In this document: one piece after another, positions 22,676 through 34,379 of the stretch
Layout of the letters: every line of letters starts with the position of its first letter
Numbering within the stretch: position 1 is the stretch's first letter
Source of the DNA: Polyporus tsugae
Lineage: Eukaryota; Basidiomycota; Agaricomycetes; Polyporales; Polyporaceae
Reading direction: 5' to 3'
Assembly (NCBI GenBank): GCA_024305745.1
Contig: JAHRBS010000006.1
Span: 684,501-748,500, forward strand
DNA: 64,000 bases
Translations under genes and position numbers: made by a program
The notes under the pieces: generated by a model
What the model was told of the DNA's origin: nothing
The model's input: the letters and a program-made list of their open reading frames with translations, nothing else
Databases searched by the model: none

Positions 22676-22714
<39 letters not shown>

Positions 22715-23011
22715 CTTCAATTGGTCTGGTGAGGCGCGAGTTGATTATGCCTTGTCGTGGGGGATGCCGGTGCGGGATGTGGAAGGAACTAACTTGAAGT
22801 TGAACATGGGTAAGCGAAAGGAGCGGCGCCTCTACAAAGTGCAGGAAACAGCGGTGATAACACAGCGCGAGCAACGACGTGAGTGGTATGGGCAATAGAC
22901 ATGGACAGCAGCTGAGCAGCGATGCGATGCGAGAGTCGGCGGACGATGAGTGCGATGAGGGGCCGGAAGCGTCGAGAGTTGGGACGATGTGGTATGGCGG
23001 CTCTATTTTGA
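22057..23011. other. Intergenic with GT microsatellite
   Basis: About 950 bp between the 3' ends of gene S and the PLC gene (convergent). It contains pyrimidine-rich DNA, a dinucleotide repeat and no supported gene. Confidence 0.5.
22681..22712. repeat. (GT)16 microsatellite
   Basis: Sixteen uninterrupted GT units preceded by an AT-rich tetra-repeat (ATATATGTAT). Confidence 0.97.
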
Positions 23012-23139
23012 TTATGCGTCCGCGATCTCGATCTTGACGAACAGCGTCGAGAACAGGTATTGAGAGAGCTGAGCGTCGTGCAGCGGGAGATGGCGGTATC
23101 CTGCATCACGCACGCATCAGCGACACCGTCCTCTGCTCA

Positions 23140-23183
<44 letters not shown>

Positions 23184-26100
23184 AAAAAAGAAAAAAGGTG
23201 AAAACCAGGACGTACCCGAGTTGAGACTGCCCAGGCTCACGCAGTACACCGCGAGCGGCTCGTCGTCGTCCTTGTCCTCCTGCCGGACCGAGAAGCGGAC
23301 GAACACGAGGTCCCGCATGTCGCCGACGAGGTCGAACGGCAGGCCGAGCTGCTGCTCCCACACCGGGTTGAACCCGTTGTTCTTCACGACGCCTGTCCGG
23401 CACGCGACCGTGCGCGCGGAGGTCGCCGCGGTCGCCGACCCCGCCGTCGGCGGGCTGTACGCCGCCGCGGGGGTGGTGGTGGCGGTGGTAGAGTCGGTCG
23501 GGAGGAACGGCGAGTGCGTCCAGTCGGGGATGTGGATCGACACCTCGACGAACGGATCGATCACGGACTTGTCGATGATCTCGCGTCCTTGCGAGTCTTT
23601 CGGGCGGGGGAGCTGCTGCGCAGAGATGACCTGAAACCGGTCGATAATGTCAGTGAAGGAGTCCAAGGGTGATCTAGGTGGACACGACGCACGGTGATGT
23701 TGAGGAAGTGGTTGCTCCGTTTGGTGAGGACCTGTTTATCATTTGTGCGCAGAGCGAGCGGCTTGAGCACGTATCCCGCCCGGCCGTTCCGCTGGAACAT
23801 CGCATGGTTGATCATGTACCCCAGATCTGCGCACCCACCACGCGTATCAGCACACCGCTCCCAATACTGTAAGAGCGACATGTCGACAATCGAATCAAAC
23901 TCACCGAACGTCTGCCAGTTGATCGCGACGAGCTGGCACCCTGCCGACCAGTACCGATGTGGCTCGTAGTTGGTCGAGCCGATGCGCGTGCCCTTCGGGT
24001 ACGTCCGGACGATGTGGGTTCGGTTGTGCTTGATGAGGTCGATCATGCTCTGCTTGAGCAGCTTGTTCGCCGTGTTCTCCGAGAGCGAGAAGATGTGCTC
24101 TGGCGCGTACTCTTCCTTCTTGTTCAACCCGCGGCACTTGACGCCGACGGTATACACCAGCAGCGAGACGAGGTCCATCGACATCTTCACCTTGGGCGCC
24201 TGTGGGGCGCCTTGGGGCGGGGTCGGGGGTGTCTTGGGTGTAGGGGAGCGCACGCGGTTCAGAGCACCCTTGGCTTTCTTGAACTCGGACTTGAGGTCTA
24301 GTAGTAGTCCGTGATCAGCACAAGCGAGGACATGGACATGGTGGCCGTTGAGACAGCTTACCCTTGATCAGCTCCACCTCGGCCTCCCTTGCCTTCCTCC
24401 ACTCATGCTTCACCTCGCTCCCGAGGTCCGAATCCGACGCGGTGTCCGTAGTCGACGACTCGGCGTCCGCGGTGACCTCCTTCTCCGTGAGGCCCTGCTT
24501 CTCGGACACGTACAGGTTCTTCGCCTTGAGCAGCACGCGGCCCTTGAGGTCCTCTGGGCTGGGCAGCACGTCGATCTTCGGGCGGCCGGAGGCGGGCGCG
24601 AGGACGAGCGCATCGCCGAACACCTCCTTCATGATCGCGACGAGCTGCACCTGCTGCGGCACGGCGCAGTGGATCTCGGCGGAGATGATGATGGGGTACG
24701 GGGAAGCAACGAACGCGTACTTGGCGATCGCGGTACAGATCTCGCGCACGGGAACCTTGGACGTGAGCGTGCGGCCGTGATAGACGACGGGCTCGGTCTC
24801 GCCGTCGTAGATGTCCACTGTCAAGGAGTCAGTTCGGGCATCGAAGGAAGAAGCAAAAGGCGACTGACGTTCGACACTCCTGCACGAATGGAGCAGTGCG
24901 CGGATGTATCCCTCGATCGTGCTTTCGCCGACAAGCTGGTGTCCGACCAGGTAGGTATTATGGGAAGATGAGATATAGTATTCAGGGAGTGGCCGGGTCA
25001 TGTCGTGATCAATACGACCGTGCTGGTCGGCGAAGGCGGAGTTGTCGGCGGAAAGAAGGAAGGACGTGAAGCCGCTCTTGGACATTGTCGCGCTCTCGAC
25101 GGTTAATGGTGCAACGGGAGGGACGGCACTCGAAGTTGGAGGAGGCGACGGCGACGCAGTTGCAGTAGCTGACGCGAGTGCGGAGGAAGGTGCCGGTGGC
25201 GTAGGCGGTAACGGCTGTCCAGAAATCGAAACGGACTGCATCGCGAGGTCAAGAGAAGTCTGCATTGGAGAACCCGGGACCTTCTCTCCTTTCGGAGGGG
25301 TAGCATAGCGCAAGAACAGCTGTTCGAGCTCCTCGCGGCTCGAGGAAGACTGCAAAGCAAATACGCAAGTGTCAACAAGCCGCACACGGTTGACGGGCAG
25401 GAGGACTACCTTTTGCGTCGCTCGCATGAACTGCTCAAACGCAGTAAACTTGAGACCCGACTCGCCATTGGTGATCTTCAAGAAGAGACGATCCAACTCC
25501 GGACGCGCCTTGAGAGACTTCACGAAGAGCTTGAAGTCCCCAAAGTCAAGGTAGCCCCGATTTTGTGTGTCCGCTTGCTGTATTCAGACGTCCTTCTTAG
25601 ACCCAACGCCAAACAAACCAGAAACACTACGAGAAGCGCATGCACGCACCTTGAACCGCCTGAGCAGGTCCTCGCGCGAGGGGTTAATGCTCAGCCTCCT
25701 GCACAACCGCTCCACATCGTCAAAGTCGAGCCGCTGGTCCTGCTCCTCGTCCGCGCCCTTCCAGAATTGCTTCTCCCATACTGCCTGGCGCATGTCCACG
25801 CTCCCGAGCCCGCTCATCAGTTGCTGCCGAATCGCATACAGACGGCGCAGCGTCGCGTCCCACATCTGGAAGATCTCGCGCGTCGCCGCGATGAGGTGCA
25901 GCGTCTTGTACCCGCCGTCGAGGATGTACACGATCGTGAGCCATTTGTCCTCGTAGTCCTGCGCGAGCTGGAACTGCTCCCTGTAGTATCGGGCGTCCGC
26001 GCCGCATCGCAGCTCCTTGATGTTCTCGATCGGGACTGCGTGCGGGAAGAGGGGCGTGAGCGATCGACTTGGCTTGGTCGAGGGAGAGGGGGAGACAGGG

Positions 26101-26940
26101 ATGCGGTGCGGGTGGGAGAATTGCCAAAGAACACTCACTGAACCGAAACTTCTTGGACTCCCAGACTATCTGCCCTTGATCCGGGTCCAGCTTGAAGACG
26201 TACCGCTTCTGCTTCTTCGCCGACACCTTGAGCATCGGGACGCCCTGCGACAGGATCTGGGGGACGGTGGCGTCGACGCTAGACGACGGCTGCGCGACTG
26301 GTGAGACAACCTCATGGTACTCGTTCTGGAGGAGCTGCGACTCGGGCTGCTGGGGCTGCTCGGTGGAGGATGATTCGGGGAGAGATGCCATCCTGGTGAG
26401 CGGTGGGGAGAGGACGGAGGAGGAATCGATGAAGAGGCTGTCAGGCGTGGTCTCCGCCACCGCAGAGGGGCTGTGGGCGTGATTGACTCGTGGCCGCGTG
26501 GGGAGGACCTCGGAGTGGGCGCGACGGTGGCTCTTGCGCTTCACCCAGTGCGCAGGCGACAGCGTGAACGTGGTGCTGCTCGCCGGCGCGGTCGGCAGCG
26601 GCCCTGTCGCCTGCTCGTCTGACGTCGAGGACGCCGTGCGCGTGCTTGACGCCGGCGTCGGCGGTGAGTCAAGCGACCGCTTGAAGCTCGCGCGCCGCGC
26701 CACTGTCGTCCCCACGTCCTTCACCTGGCTTAGCGTCCGCCGTATCGACCCGCCTATCCTGCTCCCGCCATCTGTCCTCCGCCGCCGTACAGGCTGGTAC
26801 TCACTGTCTGGGTTGGACGCGAGCATGGCGTCCGCGACTGCCGGAACCGGCTCGCCCTTGGTCGTCAGCAGATTCGCTGCTCGGTAGAGCACTTGTCTCG
26901 GGGTATGCACATGCCGTTTAGCGGAGTCTGAGGAAGGCAT
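23012..26940 (-). CDS. PLC1: Phosphoinositide-specific phospholipase C (delta-like)
   Basis: Nine exons (26940-26139, 26035-25650, 25577-25410, 25349-24869, 24817-24362, 24297-23905, 23826-23693, 23630-23216, 23100-23012) close in frame to 1107 residues. Order: a long basic/Ser-rich N-terminus, a PH-like domain (YVFKLDPDQGQIVWESKKF), EF-hand region (TQNRGYLDFGDFKLF), X box (YYISSSHNTYLVGHQL; VELDIYDG; VVYHGRTLTSK; PIIISAEIHC), a linker with an acidic/Ser stretch, Y box (CRGLNKKEEY; SKTYP-like region and NYEPHRYWSAGCQLVAINWQ), and a C2 domain (NGFNPVWEQQLGLPF; GYRHLPLHDAQ). Catalytic His and the Ca-ligand Asn/Glu/Asp positions are present (HN, VELD, YHG, AEIH). The enzyme cleaves PIP2 to IP3 and diacylglycerol at the plasma membrane. 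An inter-domain Ser/Thr/Pro insertion precedes the X box. Confidence 0.95.
23139..23198. repeat. (AAAG)n microsatellite in last PLC intron
   Basis: About eleven perfect AAAG units followed by an imperfect A-rich tail, inside the 115-nt last intron (23101-23215). On the coding strand it is a (CTTT)n pyrimidine tract ending about 38 nt before the 3' splice site. Confidence 0.95.
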
Positions 26941-28101
26941 CTTGCAATCCTAGTCGCGGGCGCAGCGGCGAGCAGCTTGAGGTGTCGTCCAGGGTCCGGC
27001 CGGGAGAGTATGAGAGGGCAGCAGCAGTCGAGGTGTGTTTCTATGACAGAGCCATGCACGAGAACAAGAGTGGGCCCGGCGGGTAGGCTGGTGCGGGGAG
27101 CGTGTTTCGGAGGATAGACAGCTGAGATATATAGTAGTTTTACGGTAAGCTCGACATCAGCCTCCGCATGTAATATTCCAGTCAGTCCGCGCTCGGGACC
27201 GGCAAGGCAGGACATCTGGGCTGAGAACTGTGGTTTCAAATTTGGCCACTCGCACTGTCGACTGCGCGTGCTAGCCGCAACGAGCTGGGAAGTGCACCGG
27301 CGACTTTGATGCCCCCGTCGCACCTCATAGAAGTTACTGTACACACATCGGTCGGCCACACCGTGTTTCCCCACCGTTCCTTGAACCTTCCCATCGCTTC
27401 CGGGGCATTTCCAGTGGCCATCGTGCTTAATTATATAGCTCACATTGTGCCGTCTATGACGCGGATCGCCGTACTTACTTACGTTCGAATTCATGAATGG
27501 ATGGACATTGACACGGACTTGATAAGTACTACGCACGGCCGCATATCGACGTCACTCCCGCCGGTGTTCGCCCCCCTGGAACTGGAACTCTCCACCACGA
27601 GGTATCAATAACACCGAGAAGGCACGACCATGTTGGGGGTCAGGAACATGTCATTGTATACCAAGCCTGGCCATGGCAGTCGTCGACATCCGCCGCAGCG
27701 ACAGCCACATAACGACAGATCCAAAACGACAACCCCGGGTCGATTGGAGGGAACGAAATCTTCCCTCGATCACATCTGGGGGGGCCCGGAAGCCGATGAA
27801 ATAGAAGTACATAGCACTGTTCGAACGTGAAGACGGCGAGGTTCACGAATAACGTTAGCATTTTCCTGAATTCGCTTCTAACAGCGCGAGCGATGTCAGC
27901 CACAATGGGCGGATACTGCAAGATACCATGTATCTAAGAATTAGAGGCTAAAGCTGCGAACAGCAGCTAGCATCGAGATATGTACACTGCACAAATCAGC
28001 AAAGCAAGGCACAGACAGAGACGATCGACCAAACCACAGTTCTACAACAACTGCTTTGTAAGTAGCAGCTAACGAACGAGGAAGAGACCGCGGCGCAGGG
28101 A
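26941..28101. other. Intergenic: PLC upstream / ERT1 downstream
   Basis: About 1.16 kb. Both flanking genes are on the minus strand, so this holds the PLC promoter and the ERT1 3' region. Frames here (for example 26865-27536 on the minus strand) overlap the PLC start and show no domain. No gene is supported. Confidence 0.5.
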
Positions 28102-31100
28102 CTAGCACTGGATGAAGTTCCCGACGATGAGCGTCGGGATCCCATACGGGTCCCGCCGGATGGTGAACGAGAAGCAGCAACTGATGAAGCCCTCCTCGTT
28201 CGGCGGCTGGTGCTGCTCCTTCCCCCGCGCGGGTGTCGCACCGCCATTGGACGGCAGCAGCGGCTTGTACCGGAGCATGCATGACGTGAGAACCGCCTTC
28301 TGGTTTGAGTCGAACGCCACGTTCCCATATTTCTGTGGGAGTCCCCGTGAGCGTCGCGGCTGTTACGAGACAGCGGAGACAGCGGGCGCACCTCCCAGTA
28401 GTTGACCGCGGAATCTTCCGCCATGAGCTCGTAGATGCATAACCGGCCCTAGGCGCATAGAGCACACATGGGTCACCGTTAGCAGGGCGGAAGGAGCTTG
28501 GACACTCACGTCGCGAAGCATGTATCCGTCCACTCCGACGAGCTCAGCGAACTCGCGGTTCGCCTTGTATATCTCGCCCGTGCGGCGCCAGAGGCATGCC
28601 GGGATGGCCATCGCGGAGAAGACGCGGTCGTAATCGAGCAGCAGGCGCTCGAAAGCTTCTTCGATGAACACCAGATCCTACGGAACCAGAAGTCAGAGTG
28701 TGGTCCAGCAGCATCCTCGTATTCTGGACGGAGATACGCACGATGTCTGTTAGCGACTCCGACTGCGCGATGGCCTTTACGACACGACGGCGTCAGCAGC
28801 GTACACAACAGGAGCCGGCCGCCCAGACTCACCCTGAACTTTGGGCGGAGCACGGACAAAGGGTGCAGGATCTTCTGCTTCGACTCCTGCGAGACGCTGC
28901 CCGGCGCGCATGTCAGCATGCCTGACTGATGAGCGTAAGCGTACGCGTCAAAGGAACACGCACTTCCTGTCCATCCAGCGCGACAGCCGAGCGTATCCCT
29001 TGACGTAGTTGTACGGCTTGAGGAGCCCGGCCTCGTACTTGCTCCGAATGACCATGTTCAGCCGCTCGTTCCGCGAACCCGACGCCTGATCGGCAGCCGT
29101 GAGGAAGAACCGCTCTGTCTTTGTCGCGGCGGGCAGCACAACAGGCGCCGGCTCCCCTGCCGGCCTGTCGCGTTCGCGGTCGGGGCTGGAGGTCTGGGGG
29201 ACGCCTGCTGGTGCAGGCGGGGCAGTGGCGCCTGGAATACCAGCAGGTTGTTGGATATATGGATTGTCGACGCCAAGTGCCACCTGGCTCGCGTATGTTG
29301 GACTGGACATGAGCTGGGGTGTTACAGCGGGTGGCTGGCTGAAGAACGTCCCGTCGTCTAATGACTCGAGGAAGTCACTGTGAATGGTAAACACGTATTA
29401 GTACCATGCTGAATGACATGCATGCCGAAACATTGCCAAGGCGAGCCAGGAAACAAACAAAAATTGGGACATTAAGGATAGGGGACAGTCTCGAAACCAG
29501 CCGTATTGGACCGCGTGCCAGGAAGGAAAACGGGAGGACAACGAGAAGGGAGAGGACGTGTTCCAAAACGTTCAGCGGTATAGGGCAGGGAGCTCCGCCG
29601 GCCCGAGCTCCCCACCCACGATCACAATGCATTGACTCTCCACTCACGGGGATCAACCTTCGCGATGGGCCCGCGTCGAGGCTTGACTACTCTGTGCGCA
29701 AATGGGCGTCCCCAGATGGAGCGAACCCTTCCCCAGATACATAAGTAGCACTTGCCGATGTGCGGGCGCCACGGGACAAAAACGTACACGTTCTTCCTCT
29801 ACCGCACGCCCTTGCTCCAATCTGCTTATATGAAATTCACCAGAGGTGTTAGAATACGTCCTCTGTCTTCCTCGAGACTTGTTCCAAAACAGCTAGTGGC
29901 CGACACTGACTGGGGGACTCTTAACAGCAAAGACTGCGACCCATCTAATGACGTCATAGTCTCTTCTGCAGCACTCACTGCGGAGACGTTAACATTTCTG
30001 CGGTGAGGAAAGGCTTTTAACAGAGGAGGAAAGTCTTCGGAAAGGCGCCTTTCCTTGGAGAATAAGTCTGCAAGCCTTTCCCCGATCTGGATCGATGCCT
30101 TTCCAAAGTGTTTCCCCCGGGCGAAACGTTGATGAAAAGGGTCCATGTCTCAAGCCTATCCGTCGACGTTCCACGCAGAGGAACTTGATCTCCACACAGT
30201 GACTGAAGGAATCATAGGCAGGATTCAAGGGAAGGGACCACGGCCGCGGGGAAAGCGTGATAACAGCAAGCTCTGTGAGAGCGGTGCTGTTCTTGCTTTA
30301 ATAGCACATCGTGGCAAACGACAACCCAAGGCATAAAACAGACTATGCATCACCGACCTTCGAAGTCGGATCGCTGGTCAAGGGAGGATGCCAAGGCATG
30401 CCTCGCAGCCGTTCTATCATCCCCATCAACATCGGACGGACTATAGTTCACCACCACCACCTATGTCTCCCTCCTGCAGAACGCGGAAATACGACGGAAT
30501 GCCAGTGATCAACGACGAACAGGGGTACTCACGAGAGGACAGAGAACTCGTTGCTCAGATTTTCGGGACCATATGACCATGCACCGACCATACCCAGGCC
30601 GATCCCCGGCCATGTGGAGTTCATGGTTACAGACGGGGAACCGTATTGCCCCGCTGTAGTGTCGCGCGCGAGGACCTGGATGTCAGAGGTTCGGCGGGGG
30701 GACGTGGTGGAAGGGAGTACACTCGCCAGGAGGTCCCCGTGCGACGTCTATAGGAGGGTTGGTGACAGAAGTTGAGGCCGTGGACGCCGGTGCCGATGTC
30801 TTGTCCTTACCCGTCGTTCGCCGTTCGTCGTGGCAGAGGTGCCCGATCTCGCGCTTTATGCTGTCGTCGACGCTCAGCAGGAAGACGGGTTTACGCAGGG
30901 TGAAATCGGGATGACTCGTACCATCGTTGGCAGGGGCGCCCTTCGTCGCAGGTCATATGGCTCCGGCGACAGTACAGACAGGCATGGTTAACCTTCCTCC
31001 GTTTTGTTCCTTTCTTCTTCTTGCCGGGGCCGTCGTTGTCGGTGTCGTGCTCGCCAGAGGTGCTGTTCCCCAGCTGATCTGTCGCATTCTGAGGGTCGTG

Positions 31101-31181
31101 TTGGTGTGTAGAGTCGCCAGCAGAGGTGCCAGAGCCAGGCGGGGGATCGGCGTGGGCCGGGACGGTCGCAAAGCTAGCCAT
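28102..31181 (-). CDS. ERT1: ERT1-type Zn2Cys6/PAS transcription activator of gluconeogenesis
   Basis: Nine exons (31181-30922, 30860-30811, 30653-30533, 29377-28964, 28896-28833, 28774-28742, 28677-28510, 28448-28392, 28332-28102) close in frame to 465 residues. The N-terminus has a basic run (KKKKGTKRRKV) then a Zn2Cys6 cluster, HACLYCRRSHMTCDEGRPCQ continuing through the splice to C-IKREIGHLCHDE. Then follow a Ser/Pro-rich middle, SKYEAGLLKPYNYVKGYARL, and a PAS domain (IPACLWRRTGEIYKANREFA; LCIYELMAEDSAVNYWE; SCCFSFTIRRDPYGIPTLIV). This family (ERT1/AcuK) activates gluconeogenic genes. Exon 6 is only 33 nt. The intron between exons 3 and 4 is 1155 nt, far longer than all others here. Confidence 0.93.
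29378..30532 (-). other. Exceptionally long intron of ERT1 (1155 nt)
   Basis: Donor GTGAGTACCC and acceptor TTCACAG join NEFSVLS to DFLESLDD within a split Ser codon. All other introns in the window are about 50-160 nt. No coding piece of ERT1 is missing across it, and no transposon ends were recognised. It contains a perfect TGACGTCA palindrome and several G/C-rich boxes. Confidence 0.7.
29949..29956. promoter_or_regulatory. TGACGTCA palindrome (CRE-type bZIP site)
   Basis: Perfect 8-bp cAMP-response-element palindrome inside the long ERT1 intron. Eight-bp matches occur by chance about once per 65 kb, so function is only a suggestion. Confidence 0.35.
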
Positions 31182-31302
31182 CGTCCTCCTGTCGGGCGCG
31201 GTCGGGGAGCAAGAAACGACTTCCCCCCTTCCTCGCCAAACCATTCAATATAATTCTCCATCTAAACAGCCTATATTGGATATTTGCAATTAAAGCAACA
31301 TC

Positions 31303-31389
31303 TGCCCCGTGGCTGAGTTGGTTACAGCGTCCGACTGTTATTCATGTGTAACCATCGGAAGGTCGTGAGTTCGAGCCTCATCGGGGCAG
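31303..31389 (+). tRNA. tRNA-Asn (GTT) with 13-nt intron
   Basis: Full cloverleaf: acceptor TGCCCCG/CGGGGCA (7 perfect pairs), D stem GCTG/CAGC, anticodon stem TCCGA/TCGGA, T stem GTGAG/CTCAT with loop TTCGAGC, discriminator G at 31389. The anticodon is GTT (31337-31339). A 13-nt intron (31341-31353) follows position 37, the normal place for nuclear tRNA introns. Confidence 0.95.
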
Positions 31390-31393
31390 TTGA

Positions 31394-31399
31394 TTTTTT
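31394..31399 (+). terminator. RNA polymerase III terminator (T6)
   Basis: Six T residues starting 5 nt after the discriminator base of tRNA-Asn, and only 6 bp before the TA target of the transposon copy. Confidence 0.8.
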
Positions 31400-31404
31400 C
31401 CAAG

Positions 31405-31419
31405 TACAGTCATCCACCG
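31405..31419 (+). repeat. Left terminal inverted repeat, copy 2 (with TA)
   Basis: TACAGTCATCCACCG, identical to the left end of copy 1. Confidence 0.92.
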
Positions 31420-34379
31420 TCCAGCGTGACGCCGAATTGATGTTTTGTCAGTCAGAATAAGAGAAATACATTCCGGGTCCTAAAAATCAGCGCATGAATA
31501 CATCAACATATGCTCTATAGAAGGAGGCACTTTGGGAGGCATACAGGGGCCGGAATACATGGTACAACAACAAAACATTTGACCTGTCCGAAAAACAGCC
31601 ATTACCGGCTAACGTAACACCTGGGCGCCTAGTCAGTGCCCGCGCCATCATCTCCATCTGACTCCATCTCCCAGCCTTGCTCGCCGCTCTCCTCACCGCT
31701 CTCCTCATCCAAATCCATAGCAACAACTTGTGGCTTCGGGATTGGCAGTGCCAACCTGTCTTGCAGTGCCGGCTTCTTCACCTTGAATGGCTTCTTCGCC
31801 GCCTTCGCCGTCTCCCACTCAGCCACCTCCTTCTGCCACACCTTGGTCATGGCAGCGTTGGCTGCCTTTCTCGCCTTCTCGTCCACCTTCCAACGCTGCA
31901 TCGCATTGGCACGGTTCTCCCTCACTGCCTTCTTTGCCGCTTTCTCCTTGTCCTCCCTCTCCTGCCATTCAGCGAACTGGACAACCCACCTGTAGAAGTT
32001 GTTGCCAGTCAACAGGCGCGGTAGCCCATCCCCAACCAACTTGCCACACTTTGTGCCTGAGGTCTTCTTCTTCTCGTAACAAGCAAGATGCTTGCGGAGT
32101 GTGTTGCAGTACAGGGTGTTGAGAATGTTCATTGCCTGTAAGTCCCGGATTTGACCCTTCAGCTTTGCCTCGAGTTGCTGATTCTCCTGCACTATGCGAA
32201 GCAGCTCGTGCTCATTTTGAGTACCTGGTATCATGGCGAGGACTTTGGGGCGGGATTTGACAGGGGAGATGAGGTGAGTGATGTTCAGCAATGTCTCGGG
32301 CGGCGTGGGGATCTGAGAGGGGAAGATGGATGGATTGTGGGCTCGGAGGTCATGGACAGTGGCAAGCATGATGTCCTGCAGGATGAGGGGATGGTGTGTC
32401 TCAGATGGCGTAGATGGTGCAAGAGGAGTGGATGGTGCGACAGGAGTGGATGGTGCGGGAGGTGTGGCAGGATGGGAAGGTGCGTCAGGTTCGGTGCTAG
32501 CATCTTGCAGGGCAAGATCCTGGAGAAGCTTTGCAACCAGATGGACTGGTGTCGACGACCGGGCTGGGAGATCACCTTCCGAAGAGGTCTCCTTGCTCGG
32601 CGCAAGCACGTCCTCCGAGACTACATTCCGGTTGAGTTGCCACACGCCTGTCTTTTGGAATGCAGACCGTATTGTTTCGGGAGTGAGGGCGCGGAGGTGT
32701 GCAGCGCCATAGACAGCGAGGAAATTTGTTTGTTGATCTTCTCACCAGTCTCACACTCCCGCTTGTCCCGCTCCTGACTCCAGTATAGCTTTAGGACACC
32801 AAACACTGCAATGTCAAGACCCTGATAGACGTGGGTGGTGTGGGCGGGATAACACAAGACATGAATTCGATGCTCCCGGGCATACTCGAGGAAACCTTGA
32901 GTGTAGTGTGAGTTGTGCCCATCAATGAGAAGGAGTCGGTTGCGTCCTGCTGCTTTCCCAGCAGTTTGCTTATTGAACTGCTTGATCCACTCAACACCAA
33001 TCTTGCCATCCGTCCAACCCTTCTTCGAGTAACCCAACCTATTTCTGATGTTAGTAGCGTGCAAGATTATTAAAGCCTATGCTTACAAAGTGTTTGCCGG
33101 ATTGTCTTGTTGCCATTTCACCTGATATGCGGACCCCTTCATGATCATGGCGGGTGGTGTAGAGGTGCCATCAGCACAGATCGTGACAAGAACAGTAGTG
33201 TTCTCCTGATTCCCGCCTTTCTGCTGATAATGTGGCCCCTTTTTCTGCCTGCCGATGACCCGCTCGGACTGCCCTGTGCCAGTTTGAAAGCCCACCTCGT
33301 CGACCGCGTAGATGCAGTCTTGTTCAATCTGATATTCATTGATGGTGTCTTCGAGTAGGGTGAAGTATGCATTGTGCGTGTTCTGATTGACTGTGCGACC
33401 ACGTTGGGTCTCGAGAGGGCATGACCAGGAGGTTTTGAGGCGATTAGAATGTTTCTCGACAAACCACTGCATCCAGTTCCGGCCCACTCCCTTCTTTGGA
33501 AAACCATCCCCGAGACGAGCCTGCAAGATCTCATCTACATGTTCCTTCAGCCGCCGATGGTTGAGTGGGAACCCTTGCCGCTCCATCTCCTGCACGTAGG
33601 AGATCACAATATCCTCCTCGCCTTCTGTCAACCATGACTCAGCTGCACCCCGATCCGCCCTTGACGGTCAACCCTTTATGCGCTGTAGCAGGGTTTGGTA
33701 GCAAAGGTGGATGGTTTGGCCGGTCTCCTGCCGGTACAAGTTCTCAAAATCTTGACATATGGTGCACGCACCTTTCCGACTGAATGGCTTTTGAAGCTCA
33801 GCTTGATAAGCCAAGACTGCCCGTGCCATCAAATCATCATGTTGTTTCCTCGCCTCCTGTCACTTTTTCATATCTGATTGAGCTCTGCCAGGCATCACAG
33901 AAAGATAGAGAGTGGATCGGGGAGTCGGATATCAACTTTGCGAGCGGAGAACCTATGATATGCGTCCTCGTTCTGAAGGCATGCAACTGGTGCGCATAGT
34001 GATTATGTAATGACAGTCTTCTGTACGAATCCGCCCATATCTTGCTTCTTTCACTACCAATTGGTGTCATTCAAAGTGTATATGGTGAAAAACATAGCTG
34101 AGAATATGATAGAATGCACAAATCACGTCTAGCATGGTCCACATTGTGTCTACAGAGCTCATAATATTCATGAATTGTACAATAGTGGTGTTACGCAGCT
34201 TTGAAACCGGATTTGACATATCATAGGATTAATGGGGTATGTCGAACTATTACGACTAGGTCGTGAGGAATGAGAGGAATAGAACGCGAAAAGAACGATG
34301 CCAATCCGTACACGGGAAGCTGAGATATCTCGCATTTGTTACATTAGTCAGAGGTGTGACGTCAGCCGGTTGATGACTG
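31407..34379. mobile_element. Fot1/pogo-type DNA transposon, copy 2 (inactivated)
   Basis: 2973-bp copy of the element at 3135-6120, flanked by TA at 31405-31406 and 34380-34381. Length differs by 13 bp: a 12-bp deletion in a GCC-rich stretch near 31805 and a 1-bp deletion near 32728. Differences from copy 1 are mostly transitions, many at CpG/TpG/CpA positions, in both directions. Confidence 0.93.
31629..33895 (-). pseudogene. Fot1/pogo transposase pseudogene
   Basis: Same gene as 3357-5636 but with stops at codon 12 (CGA to TGA) and in the IKGQ segment (CAA to TGA, near 33668), plus a 1-nt deletion near 32728 that shifts the frame after GEKINK. The intron with its CTACTAAC branch site is retained. 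DDE motifs LLLIDGHNSH and YQGLDIAVFG are still readable. It cannot encode a full transposase, though its ends might be mobilised by copy 1. Confidence 0.9.

Noticed and set aside
22681..22712. GT repeat as a regulatory Z-DNA element
   Set aside because: Only a simple microsatellite is shown by the sequence; no evidence for function.
24348..24971. 207-codon plus-strand frame over PLC
   Set aside because: Antisense to the X/Y-region exons; no domain, and PLC is unambiguous.
25413..26141. 242-codon plus-strand frame over PLC
   Set aside because: Leu/Arg-rich antisense shadow of the PH/EF-hand exons.
29381..30530. Long ERT1 intron as a transposon insertion
   Set aside because: No terminal repeats, target duplication or coding remnant was found, so it is reported only as an unusual intron.
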